A DNA stretch of 64,000 bases from contig CAJNCY010000010.1 of NCBI GenBank assembly GCA_905221375.1, positions 1 to 64,000 of the forward strand. Reading direction: 5' to 3'. The translations under genes were made by a program, and so were the position numbers. The DNA is from a bacterium. Its GTDB lineage: Bacteria > Bacillota > Bacilli > Lactobacillales > Streptococcaceae. The notes beneath the pieces are model-generated. The model was not told the origin of the DNA. It saw only the letters and a program-made list of their open reading frames with translations, and searched no databases. Positions 35,256 through 47,135 of this stretch are shown piece after piece; position 1 is the stretch's first letter; the number at the start of each line of letters is the position of its first letter.

Positions 35256-37082
35256 TTAATTTTTTAATTCTGCTAAATCATTGTTAGCAAGAGCTGCTTC
35301 GACATCCGCACGGTAGGCTGCTTTTTCTTCTTCTAACCAGTCATAGAATCGTCCCATTTCATCCAAAACTGGCTCAACGATGCTATCCAAACTATCACGC
35401 ATAAAGAGCATGTGGTTGGTACGACGAAGAAGGAAATCAACTGGGCTGAGAGTCAACTCATTGCGCATTGCATAGTGAAGTGACAGAGTATCTGCCAAAC
35501 TGAGTCCTGGCGCTTGTTCCAAACTATGAGCAAGAGCAAAGACTTTCGGTGCATTTGAACCGTAAAGATTTGCTAGGTAATGAGCTTCCTTGCTATCCAA
35601 ACCACGTGACACTCCAAGTTGCGCAAAGGCTTCGATTTCTGAGTCCACATTTGCTGGGTTCAATTCTCCACCTGAAACAGGGTAAGTCTTAGAGTTGATG
35701 AGTTTAAAACTACGGTCAAATTCTGCTTTGAGGATATCAACCACGCGCTCCATAGCTCCTTCTGCCATTTTACGGTAGTCTGTGATTTTACCACCAGCAA
35801 GGGTCAAAAGGCCATTGTCATCACGGTCCAAGCTCGAACCACGTGAAACTGCAGATGGGTCCAAATGTTTCTCAGAGGTACTGCTTTCAAGCTTGCTGAC
35901 AGCAGACTCAACATCTTCACGCGTTTTTTCTTTCGATAGATAAGATTCAACAGTCGCAATCAAGCTATTGAAGCTTTCGTCGCTAATGGTTCCGTTATTT
36001 CCGCCATTGTAGTCAGAAGCGCTATTGCCTGCAATCAATGGACGAAGACCTGCCCAGCTGCTTTCGATATCGTCAATGGTGATGTTTGCTTCTGGGAAGC
36101 GGTTGTTGACAATGCCAAGTAGATAATCCACATCTTCTTGAGTCACTTTTGGATGTTCCAAATCGCCTGTGTAGTCTGTATCTGTTGTACCGAAGTAGGT
36201 TTTGTTTTCACGTGGGAGAACAAAGACCATACGGCCATCACCCAAACCTGTATCAAAGTAAACTGGTTGAGAAACCTTGATCTTGCTTGAATCCACTACT
36301 AAGTGCACTCCCTTAGTTGGGCGCATTTGTGAGAATTGGGTTCCCTTATTAGACAAATTGCGTACCTTGTCGCTCCAAGGACCTGTCGTATTGATAACCA
36401 GACGAGCTTTGATTTCAAAGACTTGGTCTGTCAACAAATCACGGGCTACAACACCAGTAATCTTGCCACTTTCGTCAAAGAGGAAGCCTTCTGCCTTCAC
36501 GTGGTTGGCAATGAGGGCACCGTCTTGGTTGGCACGTTTAATGTTTTCAATCACGAGACGCGCATCATTGTTACGGAAGTCAAGGTAAACCCCACCTCCT
36601 ACCAAACCTTCTTTCTTCAAGTTTGGCTGGCGTTCCAAGACTTGATCCTTGCTCAAGACCTTGTTTGCAGCTGGTGTGTTGTTAACTCCTGCCAAAAGGT
36701 CGTACAAGTCCATAGCTACTTTAAGACGGAAGAGGCTAAAGGTCGCTCCATCTTCATCGTAAACTGGCAAGAGCATTGGATCTGGTTTTGGAATGTGTGG
36801 AGCGATTTGTTGAACTACAGCACGTTCTGAAACTGTATCTGAGACCACTTCTACGTCAAATTGTTTGAGGTAACGAAGACCGCCGTGAACCAATTTTGTT
36901 GAACGGCTGGATGTTCCTTCTGCGAAGTCCTGCATTTCAATCAAACCAGTATCTAGACCACTAGCTGCAGCCTGCAAAGCTACACCAGCACCAGTGATCC
37001 CCCCACCGATAATCAAGAGGTCCAGGGTACGTTCCTGCATTTTTTGAATTGATAATTCACGTGTTTTCTTTGAAAATTCCAT
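35256..37082 (-). CDS. glpO: Alpha-glycerophosphate oxidase GlpO
   Basis: An FAD-dependent oxidase of 608 residues converting glycerol 3-phosphate and O2 to DHAP and H2O2. The dinucleotide fold is LLIIGGGITGAGVALQAAASG; the substrate/FAD region is RSTKLVHGGLRYL. The central insertion (about 350-400) that separates streptococcal oxidases from dehydrogenases is present. It follows glpK by about 40 bases. It is a source of peroxide alongside pyruvate oxidase in Mitis-group species. Confidence 0.95.
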   Translation of the reverse strand: MEFSKKTRELSIQKMQERTLDLLIIGGGITGAGVALQAAASGLDTGLIEMQDFAEGTSSRSTKLVHGGLRYLKQFDVEVVSDTVSERAVVQQIAPHIPKPDPMLLPVYDEDGATFSLFRLKVAMDLYDLLAGVNNTPAANKVLSKDQVLERQPNLKKEGLVGGGVYLDFRNNDARLVIENIKRANQDGALIANHVKAEGFLFDESGKITGVVARDLLTDQVFEIKARLVINTTGPWSDKVRNLSNKGTQFSQMRPTKGVHLVVDSSKIKVSQPVYFDTGLGDGRMVFVLPRENKTYFGTTDTDYTGDLEHPKVTQEDVDYLLGIVNNRFPEANITIDDIESSWAGLRPLIAGNSASDYNGGNNGTISDESFNSLIATVESYLSKEKTREDVESAVSKLESSTSEKHLDPSAVSRGSSLDRDDNGLLTLAGGKITDYRKMAEGAMERVVDILKAEFDRSFKLINSKTYPVSGGELNPANVDSEIEAFAQLGVSRGLDSKEAHYLANLYGSNAPKVFALAHSLEQAPGLSLADTLSLHYAMRNELTLSPVDFLLRRTNHMLFMRDSLDSIVEPVLDEMGRFYDWLEEEKAAYRADVEAALANNDLAELKN

Positions 37083-37123
37083 ATTTACACACTTTCTAAC
37101 TAAGTCGCTTTATTCTTCCAGTA

Positions 37124-38710
<1,587 letters not shown>

Positions 38711-38790
38711 TTATCAACTTTTTTTAATTTTAAAAAAAATGTGAGGAGATTGTGTAAATTTCACAAAAAGACCTGGAACAACCAAGCCTT

Positions 38791-40218
38791 TTAAGTGAAT
38801 AATAACTGGCGAATCGCTGCCAAATCCTCCATATCCAAGTCATTTTTTAAATAATAGACTGGTGTTTGTTCCTTCTTATGAATCGGGTTATTGGTAACCA
38901 GCAAATCATAATGCCGACTAGGCTCATAGGCTTCAATGGTAATAAAACGATTATATTCTAAATACCGTTTCAAAATGGCTGCCATTCTTGAAAAGACAAG
39001 AAAACCAGATGTCAAATCCAGACCAATCCGCATATGTTGACCACCATTTTCAGCCATATATTCGATCAACTGGAGCCATTCCCAGAGAATTTTCTTATCC
39101 AAATCCGTCCCCTGTTGAAAGGCAGGTAGAGCATGAAAAATCTCCTCTGCTATCTCTTTAAAATTATGTTCCATCAACAAATAAGGATGACGATTCTCCA
39201 ACTGGTACTTGTAGCGGTCCTGTAAAATATAGCCCTTGTATAGATAGACTTGAGCACAAAGCTGACTAAGTTCATAGGTAACGTGATCCTCTGTATAATC
39301 ACCCAGCAGCTCCTCCTTCTTCATTTCTTGAATCAATTGCGTCAGCAAATCGGCCAACTGCCCTCCAAAACCAAGGATATACTCCATTGTATGAAGAGGA
39401 AGAATGCGATGGGATAGGAGGAAAGAGAAGAATATCATCATCTCCCCATCCTCAGTTCCAAGAGGAAGGTGTTGCCCAGCAAAAAAGGACGGAGCCTTTC
39501 TCAACAAACGAAGGTAGAAAATATTGTCAAAATACCCTCGCATTTTTTCTTCTATCACTTGAAACTGACAGGCATTGACCCGAAGACGTTGTTGACTGAT
39601 ATGAGACCAGAGAACCAAGTCCAATTTTTGACCCGAAGACAAGCTCGCACCGCAGATTTCTTCTAAACTAGCAATCTCCTGCTTTCTCTCTGGTTTCTGC
39701 AGGTGACTTTCCCACTCCTGACTGGACCAGACCTTGCGTAAAAGACAGAAATAGAAGTAACGAATCTGATGCTCTGGACCTCGCCAACGGCCATTTTGGA
39801 TGGATAAGTCAAATTCTGACAAAATCTGATTTAAACTAGCCAAGTGGCGGCCAAGCGTTGCCTCACTAATCATCAATTCTTGAGCCAGCTGATGGGCTAA
39901 AAACTGTTGGTGGTAGAGAAGATAAACAAGAATCTGATATTTAACAGCATTCTCCAAAAACAGGCTCCTAATATCTCTCCCCTTGGTAGCTGCACCGATC
40001 GACAGACGCAGATTCTCATCTTCTAAGTAGATTGTCAGCTCTAAGCCACTGTCCAAAGCCTTGTCATTGAGCAGGGTGACATATTTGGTTAGGGTTGCTT
40101 TTGAAAATCCTGTTTCCTCCATTACAGCCTTGACGGTCGTCTGAGACTCTTGTAATAGAAAGGAAAGGATTGAAAATTGGCCAGATTCAGCCTTTTCCAT
40201 CAAGTCTCCTAAATACAT
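38791..40218 (-). CDS. Mga-like transcriptional regulator (glycerol locus)
   Basis: A 475-residue regulator with two N-terminal HTH segments ([37 protein letters not shown]), a PRD-like middle and an EIIB-like C-terminus. This is the Mga/AtxA architecture that responds to PTS phosphorylation. It lies directly upstream of glpK on the same strand, with glycerol genes as the likely target. ATG at 40218 follows AAGGGG; an ATG at 40200 with AGGAGA is an alternative start. Divergent from hslO. Confidence 0.85.
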   Translation of the reverse strand: MYLGDLMEKAESGQFSILSFLLQESQTTVKAVMEETGFSKATLTKYVTLLNDKALDSGLELTIYLEDENLRLSIGAATKGRDIRSLFLENAVKYQILVYLLYHQQFLAHQLAQELMISEATLGRHLASLNQILSEFDLSIQNGRWRGPEHQIRYFYFCLLRKVWSSQEWESHLQKPERKQEIASLEEICGASLSSGQKLDLVLWSHISQQRLRVNACQFQVIEEKMRGYFDNIFYLRLLRKAPSFFAGQHLPLGTEDGEMMIFFSFLLSHRILPLHTMEYILGFGGQLADLLTQLIQEMKKEELLGDYTEDHVTYELSQLCAQVYLYKGYILQDRYKYQLENRHPYLLMEHNFKEIAEEIFHALPAFQQGTDLDKKILWEWLQLIEYMAENGGQHMRIGLDLTSGFLVFSRMAAILKRYLEYNRFITIEAYEPSRHYDLLVTNNPIHKKEQTPVYYLKNDLDMEDLAAIRQLLFT

Positions 40219-40364
40219 TTGTTACCCCTTTCATGTTCTACCTTAAGCATAGCATAAATCTAACAAATGCTGAAATAATCTGTTTCTCTTTTTATTTTCA
40301 TGCTGCTTTCCTGGTCCATTATCCTCAAAATCAACAAACACACGGCTCCCCCTTTGGGCATTTT

Positions 40365-40375
40365 TATGCTAAAAT
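40365..40375 (+). promoter_or_regulatory. Extended -10 promoter of hslO, apparently leaderless
   Basis: TTATGCTAAAAT-type extended -10 with the hexamer TAAAAT at 40370-40375. The start codon is only seven bases downstream, so the mRNA should begin at or next to the ATG. Confidence 0.6.
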
Positions 40376-40382
40376 AGTAGCT

Positions 40383-41255
40383 ATGGATAAAATTATTAAA
40401 ACTATATCAGAAAGCGGCGCCTTTCGTGCTTTTGTCCTTGACAGCACAGAAACCGTCCGCACTGCTCAAGAAAAACACCAAACCCAAGCTAGCTCAACTG
40501 TAGCGCTTGGTCGAACTCTTATCGCTAGCCAGATTCTCGCAGCCAATGAAAAAGGAAATACCAAACTTACAGTTAAGGTGCTGGGATCTAGCTCTCTAGG
40601 CGCTATCATCACCGTCGCAGATACCAAGGGGAATGTCAAAGGATACGTTCAAAACCCTGGTGTTGACATCAAAAAGACTGCAACTGGTGAAGTCCTAGTC
40701 GGACCTTTTGTCGGCAATGGCCAATTCCTCGTTATCACAGACTATGGTACTGGAAATCCTTACAACTCTATGACTCCCCTTATCTCTGGGGAAATTGGTG
40801 AAGACCTTGCCTTTTACCTGACTGAAAGCCAACAAACGCCTTCTGCAGTCGGCCTCAATGTCCTTTTGGACGAGGAAGACAAAGTCAAGGTTGCAGGCGG
40901 TTTCCTAGTTCAAGTCTTGCCGGGAGCCAAGGAAGAAGAGATTGCTCGCTTTGAAAAACGCATCCAAGAAATGCCAGCTATCTCAATGCTTCTAGAAAGT
41001 GAAGACCATATCGAAGCCCTCCTCAAGGCAATCTACGGGGACGAGGCCTACAAGCGTCTTTCTGAAGAAGAAATTCGTTTCCAATGTGACTGTAGCCATG
41101 AACGCTTTATGAACGCTCTTGCTAGCCTTCCAAGCTCAGACTTACAGGAAATGAAAGAGGAAGACCACGGAGCAGAAATCACTTGTCAATTCTGCCAAAC
41201 AACTTATAACTTTGATGAAAACGACCTGGAGGAACTCATTCGTGACAAATCTTAA
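40383..41255 (+). CDS. hslO: Hsp33 redox-regulated chaperone HslO
   Basis: A 290-residue cytosolic holdase activated by oxidation of its zinc centre. The zinc cysteines are in QCDCSHERF and CQFCQTTY near the C-terminus. The start [17 protein letters not shown] at 40383 is fixed by homology to the family; no Shine-Dalgarno precedes it. A longer reading from 40170 has unlike, low-complexity sequence and is rejected. It overlaps dus. Confidence 0.96.
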   Translation: MDKIIKTISESGAFRAFVLDSTETVRTAQEKHQTQASSTVALGRTLIASQILAANEKGNTKLTVKVLGSSSLGAIITVADTKGNVKGYVQNPGVDIKKTATGEVLVGPFVGNGQFLVITDYGTGNPYNSMTPLISGEIGEDLAFYLTESQQTPSAVGLNVLLDEEDKVKVAGGFLVQVLPGAKEEEIARFEKRIQEMPAISMLLESEDHIEALLKAIYGDEAYKRLSEEEIRFQCDCSHERFMNALASLPSSDLQEMKEEDHGAEITCQFCQTTYNFDENDLEELIRDKS

Positions 41256-42222
41256 TACACCTTTTATGATTGGCAATGTTGAGATTCCCAATCGTACCGT
41301 TTTAGCACCTATGGCTGGTGTCACCAACTCAGCCTTTCGTACTATCGCAAAAGAGCTTGGGGCTGGACTCGTTGTCATGGAGATGGTCTCTGACAAGGGA
41401 ATCCAATACAACAACGAAAAAACCCTGCACATGCTTCATATCGATGAAGGCGAAAACCCTGTTTCTATCCAACTTTTTGGTAGTGATGAAGACAGCCTAG
41501 CACGCGCAGCAGAATTTATCCAAGAAAACACCAAAACCGATATCGTGGATATCAACATGGGCTGCCCAGTTAACAAAATCGTGAAGAACGAAGCTGGCGC
41601 TATGTGGCTCAAGGACCCAGACAAGATCTACTCTATTATCAACAAGGTCCAGTCTGTCCTTGATATTCCACTTACTGTCAAAATGCGTACCGGCTGGGCC
41701 GACCCATCTCTTGCAGTAGAAAATGCCCTCGCTGCTGAAGCTGCAGGCGTTTCTGCCCTCGCCATGCACGGCCGTACCCGTGAGCAAATGTATACAGGTC
41801 ACGCAGACCTTGAGACTCTCCATAAAGTTGCTCAAGCTTTGACCAAGATTCCCTTCATCGCCAACGGTGACATCCGTACGGTCCAAGAAGCCAAACAACG
41901 TATCGAAGAAGTCGGTGCTGACGCAGTCATGATTGGCCGCGCTGCCATGGGAAATCCCTACCTCTTCAACCAAATCAACCATTACTTTGAAACAGGAGAA
42001 ATCCTACCTGATTTGACCTTTGAAGACAAGATGAAAATCGCCTACGAACACTTGAAACGCTTGATTAACCTCAAAGGGGAAAACGTCGCAGTTCGTGAGT
42101 TTCGTGGACTCGCTCCTCACTACCTCCGTGGAACATCTGGCGCTGCCAAACTCCGCGGAGCTATTTCACAAGCTAGCACCCTAGCAGAGATTGAAGCCCT
42201 CTTGCAATTGGATAAGGCATAA
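41242..42222 (+). CDS. dus: tRNA-dihydrouridine synthase (DusB type)
   Basis: An FMN-dependent enzyme of 326 residues that reduces uridines in tRNA. I use the GTG at 41242 with GGAGG nine bases upstream, giving [17 protein letters not shown]; this overlaps hslO by 14 bases. Motifs are [12 protein letters not shown], the catalytic Cys in [13 protein letters not shown], and [11 protein letters not shown]. It is likely co-transcribed with hslO, a pairing usual in streptococci. Confidence 0.94.
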   Translation: MTNLNTPFMIGNVEIPNRTVLAPMAGVTNSAFRTIAKELGAGLVVMEMVSDKGIQYNNEKTLHMLHIDEGENPVSIQLFGSDEDSLARAAEFIQENTKTDIVDINMGCPVNKIVKNEAGAMWLKDPDKIYSIINKVQSVLDIPLTVKMRTGWADPSLAVENALAAEAAGVSALAMHGRTREQMYTGHADLETLHKVAQALTKIPFIANGDIRTVQEAKQRIEEVGADAVMIGRAAMGNPYLFNQINHYFETGEILPDLTFEDKMKIAYEHLKRLINLKGENVAVREFRGLAPHYLRGTSGAAKLRGAISQASTLAEIEALLQLDKA

Positions 42223-42223
42223 A

Positions 42224-42769
42224 ATGGTTCATACGGCTCTACTGATTATCGATATGCAAAAAGCATTTGATAACCCTATCTGGGGAGAACGAAACAACCC
42301 TCAAGCTGAACAACAAGCATTGAGGGTACTGGCATACTTTCGTAAACACGCTCTTCCAGTCTTACATGTTCAACACATATCTGACAATCCCCAGTCGCAA
42401 TTTCATAACAAACAAAATCAGGTGTTTAAAAGTGGATTTGAGCCAGTCACCTCAGAACCTGTCTTTCAAAAAACGGTTAATAGCGCCTTTATTGGAACAA
42501 ATCTTGAAACATATTTACGAAAAAAACAGATTTGTCATTTAGTTGTTGTTGGTTTGACTCTGCCTCATTGTGTATCCACTACTACACGAATGGCAGCAAA
42601 TCTTGGTTTTGAAGTCACTTTACTAGCAGATGCTACTGCCAGTTTTACCCTATCTAACAAAAACGGGCAGGCCATCTCTCCTGAGACTATCCATGAGATT
42701 AATCTCCTTTCTCTACAAGATGAGTTTGCTCAAATTCTTACTACAGAAGAATTTTTAACCCAAGTATAA
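42224..42769 (+). CDS. Isochorismatase-family cysteine hydrolase
   Basis: A 181-residue hydrolase starting MVHTALLIIDMQKAF at 42224, one base after the dus stop; the ribosome site would lie in dus. The family triad is visible: Asp in LIIDMQKAF, Lys in VFQKTVNSAF and Cys in GLTLPHCVSTTTRMA. The family includes nicotinamidases and other amidases; the substrate is not evident. Its base composition is less like core genes than dus, and it stands where I expect cbpA-linked genes in pneumococci. Confidence 0.85.
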   Translation: MVHTALLIIDMQKAFDNPIWGERNNPQAEQQALRVLAYFRKHALPVLHVQHISDNPQSQFHNKQNQVFKSGFEPVTSEPVFQKTVNSAFIGTNLETYLRKKQICHLVVVGLTLPHCVSTTTRMAANLGFEVTLLADATASFTLSNKNGQAISPETIHEINLLSLQDEFAQILTTEEFLTQV

Positions 42770-42778
42770 GTATAAAAG

Positions 42779-42815
42779 AATCCGTCAACTCTTATTTGAG
42801 CTGACGGATTTTCTT
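42779..42815. terminator. Bidirectional terminator between converging genes
   Basis: Stem AATCCGTCA-a-CTC/GAG-c-TGACGGATT, with TTTTCTTTT on the plus side and A-rich sequence on the other. It serves the isochorismatase and probably the lipoprotein. Confidence 0.85.
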
Positions 42816-42845
42816 TTATTGTAAATATTCAAATACTGAGGGTTG

Positions 42846-43544
42846 TTATTGATTCAAAGCAACACTGGAAACCTTACCATCTGCTCCTGTTGTAATCTGG
42901 ATGACTCTCCCTCCACCGATTTTGGCATTATACTTGCCACCATCAAGAGTATAAGAGTAGCCTCTGATAGAGTAATTTTCTTTCTTTCCATCAGCAGATT
43001 CTACTGTAAATTGACCACCTGATGAAACTGTGATGGTTTCGCCATTTGCTCCCTTCCAGTTGCCTGCTGCTGCTGAGAAATCACCGTCTACCATGGCTAA
43101 AACACCCTTGTAGCGTTTATTCTGCTCTGCTTGCTTGTCTTGAAGTTTACGGTCAGTTGTTGGGTCATAGCTTGATTGGTTAGACTGGGCTTGAGGAGCC
43201 TGTTGAGTTGAAGGAGCCTGAGCAGGCGTTTGTTGACTAGCTACCTGTTGATTAGACACCTCTTGACCTTGTCTTTGCTCTGGTGCAGGTGTTGCTGGTG
43301 ATGATGTTGTAGTTGCTGCAGACTGGTCAGTAGACGCCTTGGCCTTTTCAGATGAAGCTGAACTTGAGGATTTCTGAGTCTTGCTTTCTTCGCTAGCAGA
43401 AGTTGCTTTAGAACTTGATGATTGGCTTGTCTTAACAGAACTGCTTGCTTGAGTTGTTTCCTTTTTATTTCCACAAGCTCCTAATAGCAAGGTAGAAGCC
43501 AATACAGTTGCTGCCATCAATTTGATATATGTTTTCTTTTTCAT
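42846..43544 (-). CDS. Lipoprotein with Ser/Thr/Gln-rich linker and small beta domain
   Basis: A 232-residue surface lipoprotein. The signal MKKKTYIKLMAATVLASTLLLGAC gives a lipidated Cys24. Residues 30-130 are a low-complexity Ser, Ala, Gln and Pro linker. The last 80 residues (DFSAAAGNWKGANGETITVSSGG...GGGRVIQITTGADGKV) form a small beta domain like the DUF6287 type seen in streptococcal lipoproteins. Function unknown; the linker suggests a domain held away from the membrane. Confidence 0.8.
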   Translation of the reverse strand: MKKKTYIKLMAATVLASTLLLGACGNKKETTQASSSVKTSQSSSSKATSASEESKTQKSSSSASSEKAKASTDQSAATTTSSPATPAPEQRQGQEVSNQQVASQQTPAQAPSTQQAPQAQSNQSSYDPTTDRKLQDKQAEQNKRYKGVLAMVDGDFSAAAGNWKGANGETITVSSGGQFTVESADGKKENYSIRGYSYTLDGGKYNAKIGGGRVIQITTGADGKVSSVALNQ

Positions 43545-43822
43545 TTCTCTACTCCTTTGTAATGTTTTTGAAATATTAAGAAATCTTTTTGTAATATAAT
43601 TGTAACATCGAGATTTGAATATGTCAACGATTTGTTTAAACTATTTTAAAAATCTCACATAATTTAAACACCTTTACTCCTCCTACTCTTCTATTCGTAA
43701 TAAAACAGAAAAACAGGATATTTTCCTGTTAAAAATTTAAATTTGTTTTTATGTAATCGTTTGCATTGCGTTAGACAAAGGAATATAATAATAGTGAAAT
43801 AGAATATAGGAGGTGCACTCTT

Positions 43823-44053
43823 ATGCTAAATAAGTATTATAAGTATCTTCCTTGAGTGATTTTGGGAGCTTTCTGTTCTTATCAGTCTGCAGTTCGCTAC
43901 GCTCAGACTACATTTGATTTATTTTACCTAATAACCATTTTTATGATTGTAGATATAGCTTTACTGTACTTACATGAAACCTATTTAAAATATAAATACA
44001 AAGATTTATTCATTCGCATCATGAGCAATTCTAAGAAAAATAGCCATCCCTAA
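43823..44053 (+). pseudogene. Small membrane protein gene interrupted by an in-frame TGA
   Basis: A strong AGGAGG nine bases before an ATG at 43823 starts MLNKYYKYLP, then a TGA at 43853-43855. The frame continues from the very next codon, GTG at 43856, for 65 residues with a membrane segment (DLFYLITIFMIVDIALLYL) and a basic tail. A TGG-to-TGA change (LPW) would explain it. Stop-restart at the adjacent GTG could still make a 65-residue protein. It is not recognised beyond this; it is followed by a good terminator. Confidence 0.55.
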
Positions 44054-44090
44054 AACAGTCGCAACAGCAAAGCAAACTAATAAAGGTAAA

Positions 44091-44127
44091 CAACGAGGTC
44101 AGGAACTTTGTCCCGACCTCGTTTTTA
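44091..44127. terminator. Bidirectional terminator for the small ORF and clpC
   Basis: Stem AACGAGGTC-a-GGA/TCC-c-GACCTCGTT followed by TTTT on the plus strand; on the minus side it overlaps the clpC stop. Confidence 0.85.
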
Positions 44128-46557
44128 TACAATATCAAATTTTAACTGGCCTGCTTTGACACCAATCTTAAGTGTGCTACCTGCCACTAATTCTCCCTTA
44201 AGAAGAAGTTCTGACAACTTGTCTTCCACTTCTGTTTGCAGAGTTCTGCGAAGTGGACGAGCTCCCATATCTGGATCGTAGCCTTGATTTGCCAACAATT
44301 TCAGGGCTGAAGCTTGTAATTTCAAATCAATGCCTTTTTCAGCCAAACTTGCCACTAAAGGTTTGACCATAATCTTCACCACTTCCTGCATATGGTCGCT
44401 AGAAAGGCTATGGAAGACCACCTTTTCATCAATACGGTTGATAAACTCAGGTCTATAAGCCTTTTTCAACTCTTCAAACATACGTTTTTCCATATTTTCC
44501 TGGTCAAAACGAATGTCCTTAGCCCCAAAACCAACAGTCTTATCATCACGAAGGGCTGTTGCACCCAAGTTTGACGTCATGATGATAATGGTATTTGAAA
44601 AGTCAACCTTGCGTCCCTTACTATCTGTCAAAACACCATCATCCAAGACTTGCAAGAGCACATTAAAGATATCTGGGTGAGCCTTTTCTACCTCATCAAA
44701 GAGCAAGACTGAATATGGTTTATTGCGAACCTTCTCGGTCAACTCCCCACCTTCTTCATAACCCACATAGCCTGGAGGAGCTCCGTTGAGACGGCTGGCT
44801 GCGAATTTCTCCATATACTCACTCATATCAAAGCGGATAAGAGCTGATTCGTCGTCAAAAAGAACTTCCGCTAGAGCCTTAGCCAATTCGGTCTTCCCGA
44901 CACCTGTGGGTCCTAGGAACATAAAGGAACCAATCGGACGCTTGTGACTGCGAATCCCTGACTGATTGCGGCGAATGGCACGGCTAATGCTTGAAACTGC
45001 TTGATCTTGACCGATGACACGTTTGTGCAATTCAGCTTCCAGATTCAGGTATTTTTTAGCATCCGTTTGAGTCAGTTTTTGGACTGGAATACCTGACAAG
45101 CGACTCAAGGTGGTCAAAATATCAGACTCTGTCACCAAGTCTTTATAGACAGGCACTTTCTCTTCTTTTGCGATTAGCTGGGCTGCCTGTTTCCACTTGC
45201 CATCCATCAAGGCCTTGTCAGCTGGACTCAAACCTGAATCGTCTGCTTTTACATGCTTAGCCTTATTTTGCACTGTTGCTGCTGCTTCATCCAAGAGATC
45301 GATAGCAGAGTCTGGCAAGTGACGACTAGTCAAGTAACGATGAGCCATCTTGACGGCTGTTTCAACCGCTTCATCTGTGATTTGCACCCGGTGATGTTTC
45401 TCATAAGTCGCCTTCAAACCTTGCAAAATGGTCATGCTGTCTGCCACACTTGGTTCTTCAATCGTCACTTTGGCGAAACGACGAGAAAGGGCCGCATCTT
45501 TTTCGATGTGTTTTTGATATTCTTCCTGAGTGGTCGCACCAACCGTTCTCAAAGTTCCACGCGCCAAGGCTGGCTTCAAGATATTGGCCGCATCTAGAGT
45601 TGAGTCAATCCCGCTCCCAGAACCCATGATGGTGTGGAGTTCGTCGATAAATAGAATTACTTGACCATCTTCTTCAATATCCTTGATGATATTGTTCATG
45701 CGCTCTTCAAAGTCACCACGGAAGCGTGTCCCTGCAACGACATTCATCAAATCAAGCTCTAACACGCGCATCTTAGCCATTTCCGCAGGTACATCACCAC
45801 TAGCAATACGCTGGGCAAGACCAAGCGCCAGAGCAGTTTTCCCGACACCAGCATCTCCAACCAAGACAGGATTGTTCTTGGTCTTACGGCTCAAGATTTG
45901 AATCATACGCGAGATTTCCTTGTCCCGACCGATGACTGGTTCTAACTTGCCAGAACGCGCTTGCTCTGTCAAATCATGCGTATAGTCCTCGAGACCACCA
46001 CTCGGAGTCTGGGGCATGCCCATCATATTAGCCATAGAATTTTGCTTGTCAGCTACTGTACGATGACGTTGGCGTAAAGCCTTGAGGTCTTCACGAGTCC
46101 AACCTGCACGTTCTTCTAGATTTCGACGTAGGGCAGCAATCTTGACCTGATCTTTCTTGTCTTCATAAGAAAAACCAGCCCTCTCCAAGATACGAGTCGC
46201 CAAGGCATTTCCATCATGCAAAATCGCATAAAGGACGTGCTCTGTCCCTAGCACCTTAGCATGGACCACTGACGCCACATACTCTGCTTCATCAAAAAGG
46301 ACCCGCAAACGATGGGAGAACGGCAATTCCGTATAGGTTTCATCCTTGCTATAGTCCGTTTCAGTCAGTTCCAAAGCGACTTCTTCTAAACGATCCATCT
46401 CATATGGATAATCATTTAAAGTCGCCCCTGCCACACTATAACTGTGATTGGACATGGCAATCAACAAGTGCCAAGACTCTAGATAACGAGCTCCAAAATG
46501 GCCAGCAACCATGTAGGCACTTTCGATACATTCATTCAATGCTTTTGAATAGTTCAT
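44125..46557 (-). CDS. clpC: Clp protease/chaperone ATPase ClpC
   Basis: A AAA+ unfoldase of 810 residues that works with ClpP in protein quality control. It has an N-terminal Clp-N double repeat (about 1-150), D1 with Walker [12 protein letters not shown] and Walker B ILFIDELH, a middle domain, and D2 with [16 protein letters not shown] and [12 protein letters not shown]. It is the second gene of ctsR-clpC, one base after the ctsR stop, under CtsR heat-shock control. Confidence 0.96.
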   Translation of the reverse strand: MNYSKALNECIESAYMVAGHFGARYLESWHLLIAMSNHSYSVAGATLNDYPYEMDRLEEVALELTETDYSKDETYTELPFSHRLRVLFDEAEYVASVVHAKVLGTEHVLYAILHDGNALATRILERAGFSYEDKKDQVKIAALRRNLEERAGWTREDLKALRQRHRTVADKQNSMANMMGMPQTPSGGLEDYTHDLTEQARSGKLEPVIGRDKEISRMIQILSRKTKNNPVLVGDAGVGKTALALGLAQRIASGDVPAEMAKMRVLELDLMNVVAGTRFRGDFEERMNNIIKDIEEDGQVILFIDELHTIMGSGSGIDSTLDAANILKPALARGTLRTVGATTQEEYQKHIEKDAALSRRFAKVTIEEPSVADSMTILQGLKATYEKHHRVQITDEAVETAVKMAHRYLTSRHLPDSAIDLLDEAAATVQNKAKHVKADDSGLSPADKALMDGKWKQAAQLIAKEEKVPVYKDLVTESDILTTLSRLSGIPVQKLTQTDAKKYLNLEAELHKRVIGQDQAVSSISRAIRRNQSGIRSHKRPIGSFMFLGPTGVGKTELAKALAEVLFDDESALIRFDMSEYMEKFAASRLNGAPPGYVGYEEGGELTEKVRNKPYSVLLFDEVEKAHPDIFNVLLQVLDDGVLTDSKGRKVDFSNTIIIMTSNLGATALRDDKTVGFGAKDIRFDQENMEKRMFEELKKAYRPEFINRIDEKVVFHSLSSDHMQEVVKIMVKPLVASLAEKGIDLKLQASALKLLANQGYDPDMGARPLRRTLQTEVEDKLSELLLKGELVAGSTLKIGVKAGQLKFDIV

Positions 46558-46558
46558 C

Positions 46559-47017
46559 TTACTTCCCTTTTCTATCTACCTCTTGTATGACCTGTCGTAG
46601 CATGTTTGCTCGAACAACTGGAGCTTCTTCTCCTAGAACACGATCCAAAGCTACTGATACTAGCAAATTCATCTCCTGCTTGGTCATCAATTCCTGCTCA
46701 ACCAAAAGCTGGAGAATATCCTCATAAATTTCTTGACTGACCCGCTCACCAATTGAGTAAAGCAGCTCCCTGAGCATTTCATGATGACTGGAAAACTCAA
46801 TCCGTCCTATACGAATGTAGCCTCCGCCACCACGCTTACTTTCAACCAAGTAGCCTCTACTTTCCGTAAAGCGTGTCTTGATCACATAGTTAATCTGACT
46901 AGGAACAACCTGAAAAGTATCGGCCAACTGACTCCGTTGCAACTCCACGATACCAGATTGATCTAAAATTGCCTTGATGTAGGCCTCAATATGATCCGAT
47001 GTATTTTTAAATCTCAT
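46559..47017 (-). CDS. ctsR: Class III stress gene repressor CtsR
   Basis: A 152-residue dimeric repressor of clp genes that loses DNA binding at high temperature. The winged HTH is QRSQLADTFQVVPSQINYVIKTRF, and the glycine-rich thermosensing wing is ESKRGGGGYIRI. It is first in the operon with an operator in its promoter. Confidence 0.96.
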   Translation of the reverse strand: MRFKNTSDHIEAYIKAILDQSGIVELQRSQLADTFQVVPSQINYVIKTRFTESRGYLVESKRGGGGYIRIGRIEFSSHHEMLRELLYSIGERVSQEIYEDILQLLVEQELMTKQEMNLLVSVALDRVLGEEAPVVRANMLRQVIQEVDRKGK

Positions 47018-47042
47018 TACAAACCCACCTCTCTCTTTAAAC

Positions 47043-47065
47043 CTTGACTATCTTTGACTATTATA
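47043..47065 (-). promoter_or_regulatory. ctsR-clpC -10 and CtsR operator
   Basis: Minus-strand TATAAT (47060-47065) abutting AGTCAAAGATAGTCAAG, one mismatch from the CtsR heptad repeat AGTCAAANNNAGTCAAA. The operator covers the start point. Confidence 0.88.
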
Positions 47066-47089
47066 CCGAAATTTTCTCATTTTTAAAAG

Positions 47090-47132
47090 AAAAAGGGCGC
47101 TGGTAAAGGATAATCTTCACCAACTCCCTATT
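47090..47132 (-). terminator. Terminator of the thiamine transporter operon
   Basis: Minus-strand stem AGGG-a-GTTGGT/ACCAGC-g-CCCT with TTTTTCTTTT following. Confidence 0.8.
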
Positions 47133-47135
47133 TTT

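Noticed and set aside
40170-40382. 71-residue N-terminal extension of HslO
   Set aside because: Unlike the family, overlaps the divergent Mga-like gene start, and lies upstream of a clear -10 element.
41497-41982. 161-codon minus-strand ORF opposite dus
   Set aside because: Shadow of a conserved enzyme gene; no start signal.
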